NCBI GenBank assembly: GCA_934631025.1
Contig: CAKTXR010000001.1
Span: 1 to 64,000 of the forward strand
Length of the DNA stretch: 64,000 nt
Direction: 5' to 3'
Source of the DNA: an uncultured Clostridia bacterium
GTDB taxonomy: Bacteria > Bacillota > Clostridia > Christensenellales > Aristaeellaceae
Below, piece by piece: positions 8,459 to 16,264 of this stretch. The number at the start of each line of letters is the position of its first letter. Position 1 is the first letter of the stretch. Below the pieces are notes generated by a model. That model had not been told where the DNA came from and searched no databases. It worked only from the letters and a program-made list of their open reading frames with translations. A program made the translations under genes and the position numbers.

Positions 8459-8827
8459 TTACTTGATCTCGACGGTCGCGCCGACTTCGGCCAGCTTGGC
8501 CTTGATCTTCTCGGCGTCTTCCTTGGAGACGGCTTCCTTCAGGGTCTTGGGGGCGCTTTCGACGGCGTCCTTGGCTTCCTTCAGGCCCAGGCCGGTGATC
8601 TCGCGGACGACCTTGATGACCTTGATCTTCTCGGAGCCAACGTCCTTCAGCACGACGTCGAACTCGGTCTTCTCTTCCTCAGCGGCAGCGGCGGGCGCAG
8701 CGGCGCCAGCGGCGGCAACGGGGGCGGCGGCGGACACGCCGAACTTCTCTTCCATGGCCTTGACCAGATCGGCCAGCTCAAGGATCGTCATAGACTCAAT
8801 AGCGGAAATGATCTCTTCGCGATTCAT
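8459..8827 (-). CDS. rplL: 50S ribosomal protein L7/L12
   Basis: This 122-aa protein starts at the ATG at 8827 behind GGAGGG. It has an N-terminal dimerisation region (IISAIESMTILELADLV), an Ala-rich hinge around residues 38-55, and the conserved C-terminal domain ending LKEAVSKEDAEKIKAKLAEVGATVEIK (named by its first and last residues). L7/L12 forms the ribosomal stalk that recruits translation factors. It is cotranscribed with rplJ, 63 nt upstream. Its orientation, opposite to rplKA, is unusual. Confidence 0.97.
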   Translation of the reverse strand: MNREEIISAIESMTILELADLVKAMEEKFGVSAAAPVAAAGAAAPAAAAEEEKTEFDVVLKDVGSEKIKVIKVVREITGLGLKEAKDAVESAPKTLKEAVSKEDAEKIKAKLAEVGATVEIK

Positions 8828-8890
8828 TGATATACCCTCCAATATAATGTAGTAATGCCTTGGGATAATGTGTGCGTCAGGCGATGCGGC

Positions 8891-9391
8891 TTAGGCCTCT
8901 TCGCCGGCCTGCTTCTTGCGCAGAGCCTCGACGACGTACACGAACTTGGAGACAGCGCTCATCATGCTGCCCATGATCTTCGCCAGGAGAACCTCGCGAG
9001 ACGGGATGCTGGCCAGAGCTTCGACGCCCTTGACGTCCAGCAGCTGGCCGTCGACCATGCCGCACTTGATGGAGCCTTTCTTGGCCTTTTCGATGAACTC
9101 CTTGCACACCTTGGCGGGGGCAACGGCGTCAGCCATGCCGAAAGCCACGGCGGTGGGGCCGTTCAGGAAAGGATCAAAGCCCTCCAGACCGGCTTCCTTG
9201 GCGGCCAGCTTCACCAGAGTGTTCTTCAGGACGGCGTATTCACAGCCGTTCTTGCGGAACTGGTTGCGCAGCTCGGTCACCTCGGCCACGGTCATGCCGC
9301 GATAGTCGATCATCACGACGGACTTGGCCTGCTCGAACTTCGCCCTAATATCGGCGACGGCAGCCTGCTTGACTTCAAAATTTTTGGACAT
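8891..9391 (-). CDS. rplJ: 50S ribosomal protein L10
   Basis: The 166-aa protein starts at the ATG at 9391 with GGAGGTG upstream. Family signatures include VVMIDYRGMTV near residue 26, LKNTLVKLA, and FGMADAVAPAKV. The C-terminal helix carries L7/L12 dimers. L10 with L7/L12 autoregulates this operon through the leader at 9437-9562. In most Bacillota rplJ directly follows rplA and leads into rpoBC; here it stands apart, inverted, and no rpoB lies nearby. Confidence 0.96.
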   Translation of the reverse strand: MSKNFEVKQAAVADIRAKFEQAKSVVMIDYRGMTVAEVTELRNQFRKNGCEYAVLKNTLVKLAAKEAGLEGFDPFLNGPTAVAFGMADAVAPAKVCKEFIEKAKKGSIKCGMVDGQLLDVKGVEALASIPSREVLLAKIMGSMMSAVSKFVYVVEALRKKQAGEEA

Positions 9392-9436
9392 TGTAAAACA
9401 CCTCCATATCCGTCCAGAGAATGACGGCATATGAAA

Positions 9437-9562
9437 CGCCCTTGCGCGCACGACGCAAGGGCGACAAATCATCGGATGTCACAACCATTACGCCTCGGCT
9501 GGCGACATCTAACATGTCTTTAAGCGTTAAGCACCTGCTGTCTATGGCACAAGCTGTTTCAC
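9437..9562 (-). ncRNA. Ribosomal protein L10 leader with attenuator hairpin
   Basis: On the minus strand the leader shows the two conserved strands of the L10 leader: AGACAGCAGGTGC (9543 to 9531) and GCCAGCCGAGGCG (9503 to 9491). Between them lies a GCTTAA element. After these comes a 10-bp perfect hairpin (9437-9446 with 9454-9463) whose descending arm leads into TTTC, acting as an intrinsic attenuator. L10-(L7/L12) binding is known to control rplJL this way in Bacillota. Confidence 0.85.
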
Positions 9563-9573
9563 AGCACTTGATT

Positions 9574-9602
9574 AGTATAGCACCATATCGGCCTTGTGAC
9601 AA
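9574..9602 (-). promoter_or_regulatory. rplJL promoter
   Basis: On the minus strand TTGTCA (9597-9602) and TATACT (9574-9579) are exactly 17 bp apart. Initiation near 9567 would give a leader of about 175 nt that contains the whole L10 leader. Confidence 0.8.
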
Positions 9603-9603
9603 G

Positions 9604-11520
9604 TTAATTTTTTGTATTGCGCACCGTGAAGCCTACGAACGAGAAGGGCATGACGTCGCTCGAAAGCACGACGCTGTCTCCGTCGATCGCGCCCGATGCG
9701 TTGAAGGCCTCAAGGGCGGTATAAGCGCCGTCCAGCCGTATGCGCGCCTCCGAAATCACGTCCACAGACAGGTTCCACAGCCCGACGGCCAGGCCGTCCT
9801 CCGTGCGCTTGCAGGTCAGGTACAGATCGGGCTGCCCAAGGCAGACGGCGGGCAGCTTTTTGCGCCCCGCCCATTCCAGGCCGTCGATCAGCTGGCGCTG
9901 GCGGCAGTAGGAACGCACGAGGGCATTGTCGGGATAGGGCGTGGTGAGATCGAAGCAGTAGACGATAAAGCGCTGTCCCCGCGCGTTTTCATAGCGGTAG
10001 GCGGCGGGAGAATCGCCCAGCGTCGAGAGCACCTCGGCCCTTTCGTCCGGCGTGACCGGATAGAAGCGCTTTGCCGATACGTCGGAGTTGTATTCGTCCT
10101 CGGCGATATAGTGCTCGACGCCGCCGCGCTTTTCAGCCGCGCCGATGGTGCGCAGGCCCACGTCCACGCCGCGCTCGGTGAGCAGCCGCGCCGCCGTCGC
10201 GTCCAGCGCCATGCCGTCGTTCAGCAGCGCCGTGTCCAGCGTGCGCGCGTCCTCGCCGCAGACGATGTGCGCGCTGCGCGTGCCGAACGTGAAGGGCAGG
10301 CTGGTTTCCGCGGCCAGCGATTCGGCCATGGAATAGAAGAACAGATCGTTGATCTCGCCCTGCGTCAGGCCCTCGGGCAGATCGGCGTTCCTCAGCCGGT
10401 CGTGGCGGCAGATTATGTCCGCGCCCTCGGCCGTGCCGCCGCTCAGATACGTCTCGATCCAGTCGTAGGCCGGCTTGTTGCGCGCCATGCGGTCGACGTA
10501 GCCGCGCTCATAGCGGGGGGAGGCGGTGTAGTCCATCATGTATTTGAGGATGCCGTCGAAGCCGCCGTCGGCCCGCAGCGCCATGTCGTACATTTCCAGA
10601 TAGGCGGCGGGGGTATGGTAGCGCGGGCGCGGATAGGCGTCGCCCTCGGTGAACAGCTCGACGTTCTCCTTCTCGCACCAGTAACGCTGCAAACGCGTAT
10701 AGCCGATGATGACCTCCAGCCGCTGGCGCATCGATCCCGCCGCCCAGTAAGGCGCGCCGATGGTGCGCAGGAAGGGGCGGGTGTTTCCGGCGAGCGCTTT
10801 GGTGATCTCGAGCGCCGTTACGCCGTCCACGTCCCATGTGCCCATGACGGCGCACACGCCCACGCGGACGGCGGGGTCGACTTCATCCACGCGCGCGCGG
10901 ATCTTCTTCGCTAAGCCGAGGAGCGCGTCGCGCCCCATGTCGAGCCATGCGTCGCGGTATTTGCTGGCCTTGCCGCGCATGATGAGCGGGAACAAGTCCT
11001 TGCGCTCAATGTTCTCGCCCACGCGGCGGCGGTATTCGGCCATATGCAGATCGCAGCAGCAGCCGTTGCCGCAGGGGCGGGTGGAGAGCCGGTAGTCGTC
11101 GTCGATCATGATGAGCTTTATGCCGGTCTGCGCGATGCGGCCGATCCAGTCCGCATAGTCGCGCGCGAACGTCTCGTCGGAGGGGCAGAGGCCGTCGCAG
11201 CCGGTTTCGCCGGTCAGGCCGACGATTTTCCGATAGGCCTTGCCGTTGAGCGGCGTGTCGGCGTCGTCCTGAGTCAGCGGGCCGCCGTGGCCGAGCGAGC
11301 TGATCCACGCGCCGACCTCAAGGCCGTTGGCTTCAAAGAACAGGCGGTGCTGTCTGAGCAGGCGGAGATCGTCGGCCAGCACGGCTTCGGCTTCAATGCC
11401 GCGGCAGGCGCACAGCCAGACGCGCTGCGTCCCCGCCTTTTTCAGCTCGGCCAGCGTGGCGGCCTCGTCCATTTCGCGATTGGGATAGCGATTGGTGATG
11501 GGAACGGCGATTTTGTACAT
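9604..11520 (-). CDS. Large TIM-barrel-like protein of unknown family (GH42-like layout), paralogue 1
   Basis: The start is set at the ATG at 11520 (GGAGG 10 nt upstream), giving 638 aa. It is paralogous to the divergent gene at 11686. Both share an N-terminal barrel-like region with an acidic motif (IDDDYRL, 139-145) followed closely by a Cys-rich one (GNGCCCDLHMAEY, 151-163), which could bind metal. A middle region (about 385-520) alternates sheets and helices and may be amidotransferase-like. The C-terminus looks like a beta sandwich. This order matches GH42 beta-galactosidases in outline, but I cannot assign a family. It has no signal peptide. Confidence 0.7.
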   Translation of the reverse strand: MYKIAVPITNRYPNREMDEAATLAELKKAGTQRVWLCACRGIEAEAVLADDLRLLRQHRLFFEANGLEVGAWISSLGHGGPLTQDDADTPLNGKAYRKIVGLTGETGCDGLCPSDETFARDYADWIGRIAQTGIKLIMIDDDYRLSTRPCGNGCCCDLHMAEYRRRVGENIERKDLFPLIMRGKASKYRDAWLDMGRDALLGLAKKIRARVDEVDPAVRVGVCAVMGTWDVDGVTALEITKALAGNTRPFLRTIGAPYWAAGSMRQRLEVIIGYTRLQRYWCEKENVELFTEGDAYPRPRYHTPAAYLEMYDMALRADGGFDGILKYMMDYTASPRYERGYVDRMARNKPAYDWIETYLSGGTAEGADIICRHDRLRNADLPEGLTQGEINDLFFYSMAESLAAETSLPFTFGTRSAHIVCGEDARTLDTALLNDGMALDATAARLLTERGVDVGLRTIGAAEKRGGVEHYIAEDEYNSDVSAKRFYPVTPDERAEVLSTLGDSPAAYRYENARGQRFIVYCFDLTTPYPDNALVRSYCRQRQLIDGLEWAGRKKLPAVCLGQPDLYLTCKRTEDGLAVGLWNLSVDVISEARIRLDGAYTALEAFNASGAIDGDSVVLSSDVMPFSFVGFTVRNTKN

Positions 11521-11554
11521 GATCTCGTCCTCCATATTGTTGATGAGCAGCTCC

Positions 11555-11583
11555 ATTATAGCATCGCGCGGCGCGGCCGGCAA
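11555..11583 (-). promoter_or_regulatory. Promoter of paralogue 1
   Basis: On the minus strand TTGCCG (11578-11583) and TATAAT (11555-11560) are 17 bp apart. The plus-strand promoter of the paralogue starts only 14 bp away, so the two may share control. Confidence 0.7.
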
Positions 11584-11596
11584 GTGTAAAAAAGGC

Positions 11597-11625
11597 TCGA
11601 CAAGGCGCGCGGGGAATGATATAAT
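11597..11625 (+). promoter_or_regulatory. Promoter of paralogue 2
   Basis: TCGACA (11597-11602) and a perfect TATAAT (11620-11625) are 17 bp apart and lie 60 bp before the start at 11686. Confidence 0.75.
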
Positions 11626-11685
11626 GAGCGCGAGCGTCCCGCCGCGGCGCGTGAAGGACGGCGGGCGAAACGGAGGAATCTGTCT

Positions 11686-13620
11686 ATGTATCTGTATTCG
11701 ATCATGCCGCTGGACGCGGAGCACGTTGAGGAAACCTGCCGCGACATTCGCGAGCAGTACAGAAGCGGCGTGGCCACCTGTGCGCTCATGATGATGACGC
11801 TGGTGCCCGAGGACGATCCGCCCATCGACAAGGCGGGCATTTACTGCGAGACGTTCGACAAGATCCGCGACCGACTGGCCGAGACCGGCGATCAGTGCGG
11901 CATACTGGTGCAGGCCAGCATCGGCCACGGCTATTCGCTGGACAGGATGTTCGGCTTTCAGCGCTATGTCGGCCTGTCGGACGGCGTGGAGCGCAACGTC
12001 GTCTGCCCCTATGACGAAGGCTTCCGCAGCCATTTCCGCTCGGTGATGCGCACGCTGGCTTCGCACAGGCCCGCGACCATCATGGTGGATGACGATTTCC
12101 GCCTGATGCACTGCCGTCCCGGCCACGGCTGCGCCTGCCCGCTGCATATGGCCGAGTTCAACCGCCGCGCGGGCACGAACATGACGCGCGAGGAGCTGTA
12201 CCGCCACACGCAGGGGACGAGTGAGGAGGATCGCCGCTATACGAAAATCTTTATCGAGACGCAGGGTGATTCGCTGATCGGCGCGGCCAAAGCCATGCGC
12301 GAGGGCATTGACAGCGTGAATCCCAGCCTGCCCGGCTCGTTCTGCGCCTGCGGCACGGCGGCGGAGTTTGCCGGCGAGATCGCGCGGATACTGGCCGGCA
12401 AGGGCAATCCGGTCATCGTGCGCCTGAACAACGGAATGTACACCTCTCCCGGCGCGCGCACGCTGAGCGCCCGTATGCTCTATGCCGCGGCTGAGGCGGC
12501 TGTGCTGGAGGGTCAGGCCGACGTGCTGCTCGACGAGAGCGACACCTGCCCGCAGAACCGCTACAGCACCAGCGCGCAGATCGTCCACGCGCATCTGACC
12601 GGCTCGATCCTCGAGGGCACGAGCGGCGCGAAGCACTGGATTACCCGCCTGCACGCCTTCGAGCCGGACAGCGGCAAGGCCTATCGCAAAAAGCTGGCGA
12701 AGAACCGCGGCTTTTACGAGGCGCTCGCCGCGCTCTATCCGTCGCTCGAGTGGCTGGGCTGCCGCATGCCGCTCTCGAGCCGGCCGGGCTACGGCTTCCC
12801 CTCTTCTCCGGCTGTGGGCGACAGCGACGGCTGGCCGGTGTGCGTGCTGGAGCGGCTCGGCCTGCCGATGTACTTCTCACACAAATCAGGCGGCGCGGTG
12901 TTCATGGACGGCCCGATCGACGAGCTGTTTACCGACGAGGAGATCCGCGAGATGTTCAAGGGGCCGATCTTCCTCGCGTCCGATACGGCGATGCGGCTGA
13001 ACGTGCGCGGCTTTGGCGAAATGACCGGCGTGGACGTGAAACTGTGGACGGGCGAGCGCGCCAGCTATGAGACGCTCTTCGTGAACGGCAACGACACCAA
13101 CGCCCAGATGAAGCTCTGCGAGCTGATTCCCCAGAATGCGAGCGTGCGCGCCGAATCGGAGGTCTATCATCTGCGCGACGGCCGCATTCATGAGAAGCTC
13201 TTCCCCGGCGTGACGGTCTATGACAATCCGCTGGGCGGGCGCAGCGTCGTGTTCTCGGGCACGCCCAAGGCGGAGTTCAACTACATGGAGGCGTTCTCCT
13301 TCCTGACCGAATCGCGCAAGAAGCAGCTGATAAAGCTCTTGGACGAGGCCGGCTACCTCCCGGTGTATTATCCCGGCGACGCGGAGGTCTGTCTGAAGGC
13401 GGCGCGCTGTGCGGACAGTTCTCTGATGGTCGCGTTCTTCAATCTGGGGCTTGACCCGCTGGAGGAGATCGAGTTGGTGGCCAAGGCGCCGTTTGAGACG
13501 GTCGAGCGGCTCACCGAGGACGGCGCGCGGGAAGCGGTCGTCTTCGATGCGGAAGGTGGCCGCGCTGTGATTCACACGCCGGCCTATACGCTCAATCCCG
13601 TGATCCTGTTCCTGAAATAA
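11686..13620 (+). CDS. Large TIM-barrel-like protein of unknown family (GH42-like layout), paralogue 2
   Basis: This 644-aa protein starts with MYLYSIMPLD behind GGAGG. It shares the central motif pair with the divergent neighbour: VDDDFRL (134-140) and GHGCACPLHMAEF (146-158). Conservation of the acidic triad, the CxC pair and the HMAE box across otherwise diverged copies marks them as likely catalytic or metal-binding. The region from about 380 on (PSSPAVGDSDGWPVC...FMDGPIDELFTDEEI) looks like an amidotransferase-like fold, followed by a short beta domain. It is probably cytoplasmic and probably acts on a carbohydrate, by analogy with GH42 layout and the surrounding genes. The family is not recognised. 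Confidence 0.7.
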   Translation: MYLYSIMPLDAEHVEETCRDIREQYRSGVATCALMMMTLVPEDDPPIDKAGIYCETFDKIRDRLAETGDQCGILVQASIGHGYSLDRMFGFQRYVGLSDGVERNVVCPYDEGFRSHFRSVMRTLASHRPATIMVDDDFRLMHCRPGHGCACPLHMAEFNRRAGTNMTREELYRHTQGTSEEDRRYTKIFIETQGDSLIGAAKAMREGIDSVNPSLPGSFCACGTAAEFAGEIARILAGKGNPVIVRLNNGMYTSPGARTLSARMLYAAAEAAVLEGQADVLLDESDTCPQNRYSTSAQIVHAHLTGSILEGTSGAKHWITRLHAFEPDSGKAYRKKLAKNRGFYEALAALYPSLEWLGCRMPLSSRPGYGFPSSPAVGDSDGWPVCVLERLGLPMYFSHKSGGAVFMDGPIDELFTDEEIREMFKGPIFLASDTAMRLNVRGFGEMTGVDVKLWTGERASYETLFVNGNDTNAQMKLCELIPQNASVRAESEVYHLRDGRIHEKLFPGVTVYDNPLGGRSVVFSGTPKAEFNYMEAFSFLTESRKKQLIKLLDEAGYLPVYYPGDAEVCLKAARCADSSLMVAFFNLGLDPLEEIELVAKAPFETVERLTEDGAREAVVFDAEGGRAVIHTPAYTLNPVILFLK

Positions 13621-13627
13621 AAAAACG

Positions 13628-13658
13628 GCGGCTCCCTCACGATGCGTGGGGGAGCCGC
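13628..13658 (+). terminator. Hairpin after paralogue 2
   Basis: A 13-bp stem (13628-13640 with 13646-13658) has one wobble pair and a GATGC loop. The T-run lies on the minus-strand side, so its direction is uncertain, but its place just after the stop fits a terminator. Confidence 0.6.
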
Positions 13659-13660
13659 GC

Positions 13661-13863
13661 TGTATGGCAGTCGAATAGGCGCTATAAATCCCCCCCAGTT
13701 CAAGTGGGGTGTGAAAGATGTTTGAACGAATCCCCGAGAAAAGGATTTGCGAAGCGGAGAGGGGGATTGACAATTTTTTCGATGTTTTCTTTAGCGGGCG
13801 ACCACAAGTAATATGCCCTTATAGGGCTTGGCCAAACCACCCGTTCAACGGTGGCTGCGATCA
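13661..13863 (+). repeat. Dispersed intergenic repeat, copy B
   Basis: This is the second copy of the element at 5125-5362, again directly downstream of a gene-end hairpin and in the same direction as the preceding gene. Its small hairpin is CCCCCC-AGTTCAAGT-GGGG. The core ends are TTGAACG (13722-13728) and CGTTCAA (about 13852-13858), an inverted pair. It is shorter than copy A between the opening block and the core. Confidence 0.7.
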
Positions 13864-13900
13864 AAAAAATCCGCCGGAGAGCGAAATCTTCCGGCGGATT
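13863..13900 (-). terminator. Terminator of the degV gene
   Basis: An 11-bp stem (13869-13879 with 13890-13900) is followed on the minus strand by a run of seven Ts (13863-13869). Confidence 0.85.
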
Positions 13901-13909
13901 TGCGTTTTT

Positions 13910-14752
13910 TTACTTGCGGATGAACAGCACGCCCAGCGTGTGCGGGCCGCAGTGACAGGTGACGGTGCAGCCGGCGTGCGTCTCATAGACCTCGTCGAAC
14001 GGATGAGATTCGGCGATGGCGGCGCGCGCCGTCTCGACGGTGTCCGGCTCGGCGGCGGCATGGGTGATGAAGATGCGGTCGCCGCGCAGATCGCCGCGGT
14101 TGGCCAGACGCTCGGTCACATAGTCGTGGATGCACTTGTTGTAGGAGCCGCGGTATTTCTTGACCACACGCATTTTGCCGTCGATGACCTCGATGCACGG
14201 CTTGAGACGCAAGAGGTTCGCGCCCAGCGCGGCGGCGGAGGAGCAGCGGCCGCCTTTGACCATGTAGTCCAGCCGGTCGAGCAGGAAGCTGGCCTCCACT
14301 CTGCCGGTCAGGTCGTTCAGGCGCGCGCAGATTTCCTCGGGCGCAAGGCCCTGCTCGGCCAGCTGAGCCGCCTCGACGACGATATGGCCGTGTCCGGTGG
14401 ACAGGTTGCGCGAGTCGACGACATAGACGTTGGGAAACTCCTCGGCGGCGGCGCAGGCGTTCTGATAGCAGCTGGAGAAATCGGCGCTGATGGTGATGTG
14501 GATCACCGCGTCGTACTGCTCGGAAAGCGGCCGGAAGGTTTCGGTATAGTCGTACTGGCTCACGGCCGCCGTGGTGCAGAGCTTGCCGGTGGAATCGGTG
14601 AAGGCGAATATGTCCTCGGGCGTGATTTCAAGCCCGTCCTTCAGCGAAACGCCGTCCTTGACCACATAGAGCGGGACGATGCCGATGTTATACTTCTCAA
14701 CAAGCTCCTTCGACAAATCGCAGGTGCTGTCCGAAGTGATTTTGATGGTCAT
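13910..14752 (-). CDS. DegV family protein (fatty-acid binding)
   Basis: This 280-aa protein begins MTIKITSDSTCDLSKEL, the DegV N-terminal signature (SDSTCDL). It also has the typical DGL(E)I/TP segment, the IHITISADFSSCYQNA stretch and a C-terminal GPHTLGVLF end. Family members bind a fatty acid in a cleft, and some (FakB) present it to the kinase FakA for phosphorylation. No fakA lies nearby, so the partner would be elsewhere. The length is normal. It is transcribed alone from the promoter at 14819-14847 and ends at a strong terminator. Confidence 0.93.
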   Translation of the reverse strand: MTIKITSDSTCDLSKELVEKYNIGIVPLYVVKDGVSLKDGLEITPEDIFAFTDSTGKLCTTAAVSQYDYTETFRPLSEQYDAVIHITISADFSSCYQNACAAAEEFPNVYVVDSRNLSTGHGHIVVEAAQLAEQGLAPEEICARLNDLTGRVEASFLLDRLDYMVKGGRCSSAAALGANLLRLKPCIEVIDGKMRVVKKYRGSYNKCIHDYVTERLANRGDLRGDRIFITHAAAEPDTVETARAAIAESHPFDEVYETHAGCTVTCHCGPHTLGVLFIRK

Positions 14753-14818
14753 GCCGGAAAATCCTCTCTTTCGCGTTGGTGAGTATGGCTAATCTGTGTC
14801 AAAATAGCAGGTAAGCCT

Positions 14819-14847
14819 ATTATACAGGAAAGAAGCCAAACAGGCAA
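14819..14847 (-). promoter_or_regulatory. degV promoter
   Basis: On the minus strand TTGCCT (14842-14847) and a perfect TATAAT (14819-14824) are 17 bp apart, about 65 bp before the start codon. Confidence 0.7.
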
Positions 14848-14907
14848 GCGAAATTTTCAGGCATGCGTCAAATATAATCCAAATGACACAATGTATTCCA
14901 GATGCGC

Positions 14908-16101
14908 TCAGTTTTTTGCGCGTTGGATCCGCCTGTTCAGGAACAGCCCGAGCAGCAGCAGCAGCGGGAAAACGATGGCGGCCAGTATGCCGGTCTTGAG
15001 CGCGCCGCCCGCCGCGTCCGAGACAAAGCCCACCAGCGCGGGGCCGCCGGCGCAGCCCAGATCGCCGGCCAGCGCCAGGAGGGCGAACAGCGCCGTGCCG
15101 CCGCCGCGGATCGACTTGGCGGCGATGGAATAGGTGCCTGGCCAGAGCACGCCCACCGACAGGCCGCACAGCCCGCAGCCCAGAAGGCCCAGCACGGGCG
15201 TTTTGGTCAGCGAGGCCATGAGATAGCTGACCAGACAGAGCAGGGCGCTGTAGACCATGAAGCGGTCAAGGCTGATCTTATCGCTGAACTTTGAATAGAA
15301 CACGCGGGAAGCGCCCATCATGAAGGCGAAAAAGAGCGGGCCGGTGAGATCGCCGACGGTCTTGCTCACGCCCAGACCGCGCTCGGCGAAGGCGGAGGCC
15401 CACTGGCTGACGGCCTGCTCGCACGATCCGGCGCAGAGCATGAGCAGCATCAGCACCCAGAACTCGCGCATGCCGACCAGACGGCGCACAGGGATGCCGT
15501 CCACCGGCTCGTCGGCCAGCGAGGGAATCGGAACGGTTATGAAGAAGATCAGATTGGCCAGCGGCACGAGAGCCCAGATGACCGCCATGATCCGCCAGTG
15601 CGCGACGCCGAAAATGGCGAAGAAGGCGGTGGAAATCAGCACCACGCCCATATGCCCCCAGCAGTAGAAGGAGTGCAGCAGGCTCATGCGCGCTTCCTTG
15701 TGATCGGCGGGGCAGGCCTCGACGATCGGGCTGATGAGCACTTCGAGCAGGCCGCCGCCCATGGCGTAGACCAGCACGGCGATGAGCAGCCCCACGAAGG
15801 GATCGCCCGTGAGACCAGGCAGCACGGCCAGGCCGATAAGGCCGACGGCGGAGAGTATGTGCGCCGCATAGACGCAGGGGCGATAGCCGAATTTGTCCAC
15901 ATAGCGGCTGGCCAGCAGATCAATGATCAGCTGAATGCCGAAATTGAACGTGACGAGCATGGCGATGCGGTCAAGCGAGACGCCCAGCTCGGACTGGAAC
16001 GTCAGAAACAGCAGCGGCGCGAAGTTGTTGACGATGGCCTGCACGATATAGCCGGTAAAGCAGGCGTAGACGGTGTTGTTGTAATTGTCGCGCTTGAACA
16101 A
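14908..16101 (-). CDS. MFS transporter
   Basis: The start is the TTG at 16101, because GAGGAGGG (16117-16110) lies exactly 8 nt upstream; an earlier TTG would overlap that site. The 397-aa protein is very hydrophobic with about 12 membrane segments. It shows an MFS loop motif between helices 2 and 3 (SRYVDKFGYRPCV) and the inter-domain hydrophilic stretch near residue 200. The layout resembles sugar or organic-anion MFS carriers such as FucP-like proteins, but the substrate is not deducible. It lies between degV and a glycosidase-like gene on the opposite strand. Confidence 0.88.
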   Translation of the reverse strand: MFKRDNYNNTVYACFTGYIVQAIVNNFAPLLFLTFQSELGVSLDRIAMLVTFNFGIQLIIDLLASRYVDKFGYRPCVYAAHILSAVGLIGLAVLPGLTGDPFVGLLIAVLVYAMGGGLLEVLISPIVEACPADHKEARMSLLHSFYCWGHMGVVLISTAFFAIFGVAHWRIMAVIWALVPLANLIFFITVPIPSLADEPVDGIPVRRLVGMREFWVLMLLMLCAGSCEQAVSQWASAFAERGLGVSKTVGDLTGPLFFAFMMGASRVFYSKFSDKISLDRFMVYSALLCLVSYLMASLTKTPVLGLLGCGLCGLSVGVLWPGTYSIAAKSIRGGGTALFALLALAGDLGCAGGPALVGFVSDAAGGALKTGILAAIVFPLLLLLGLFLNRRIQRAKN

Positions 16102-16197
16102 GAGAAATTCCCTCCTCAAAACAACCTGCGGTTATTCTAACATGACAAAACATACGCGGCAAGAGAAGAGCGTGTAAAAACGCGCGCGAAAAGGGGA

Positions 16198-16226
16198 TTG
16201 ACAGCGCGCGCCGCGCCCGCTATGAT
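16198..16226 (+). promoter_or_regulatory. Promoter of the beta-propeller glycosidase gene
   Basis: A perfect TTGACA (16198-16203) and TATGAT (16221-16226) are 17 bp apart, with transcription starting about 30 nt before the start codon. Confidence 0.8.
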
Positions 16227-16264
16227 AGAGGAAAAATCTGACGAGATCAGGAGGACGAGACGAT

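Noticed and set aside
9375..9602. A 75-codon minus-strand frame over the rplJ leader
   Set aside because: The stretch matches the L10 leader RNA and the rplJ promoter; a protein there is not supported.
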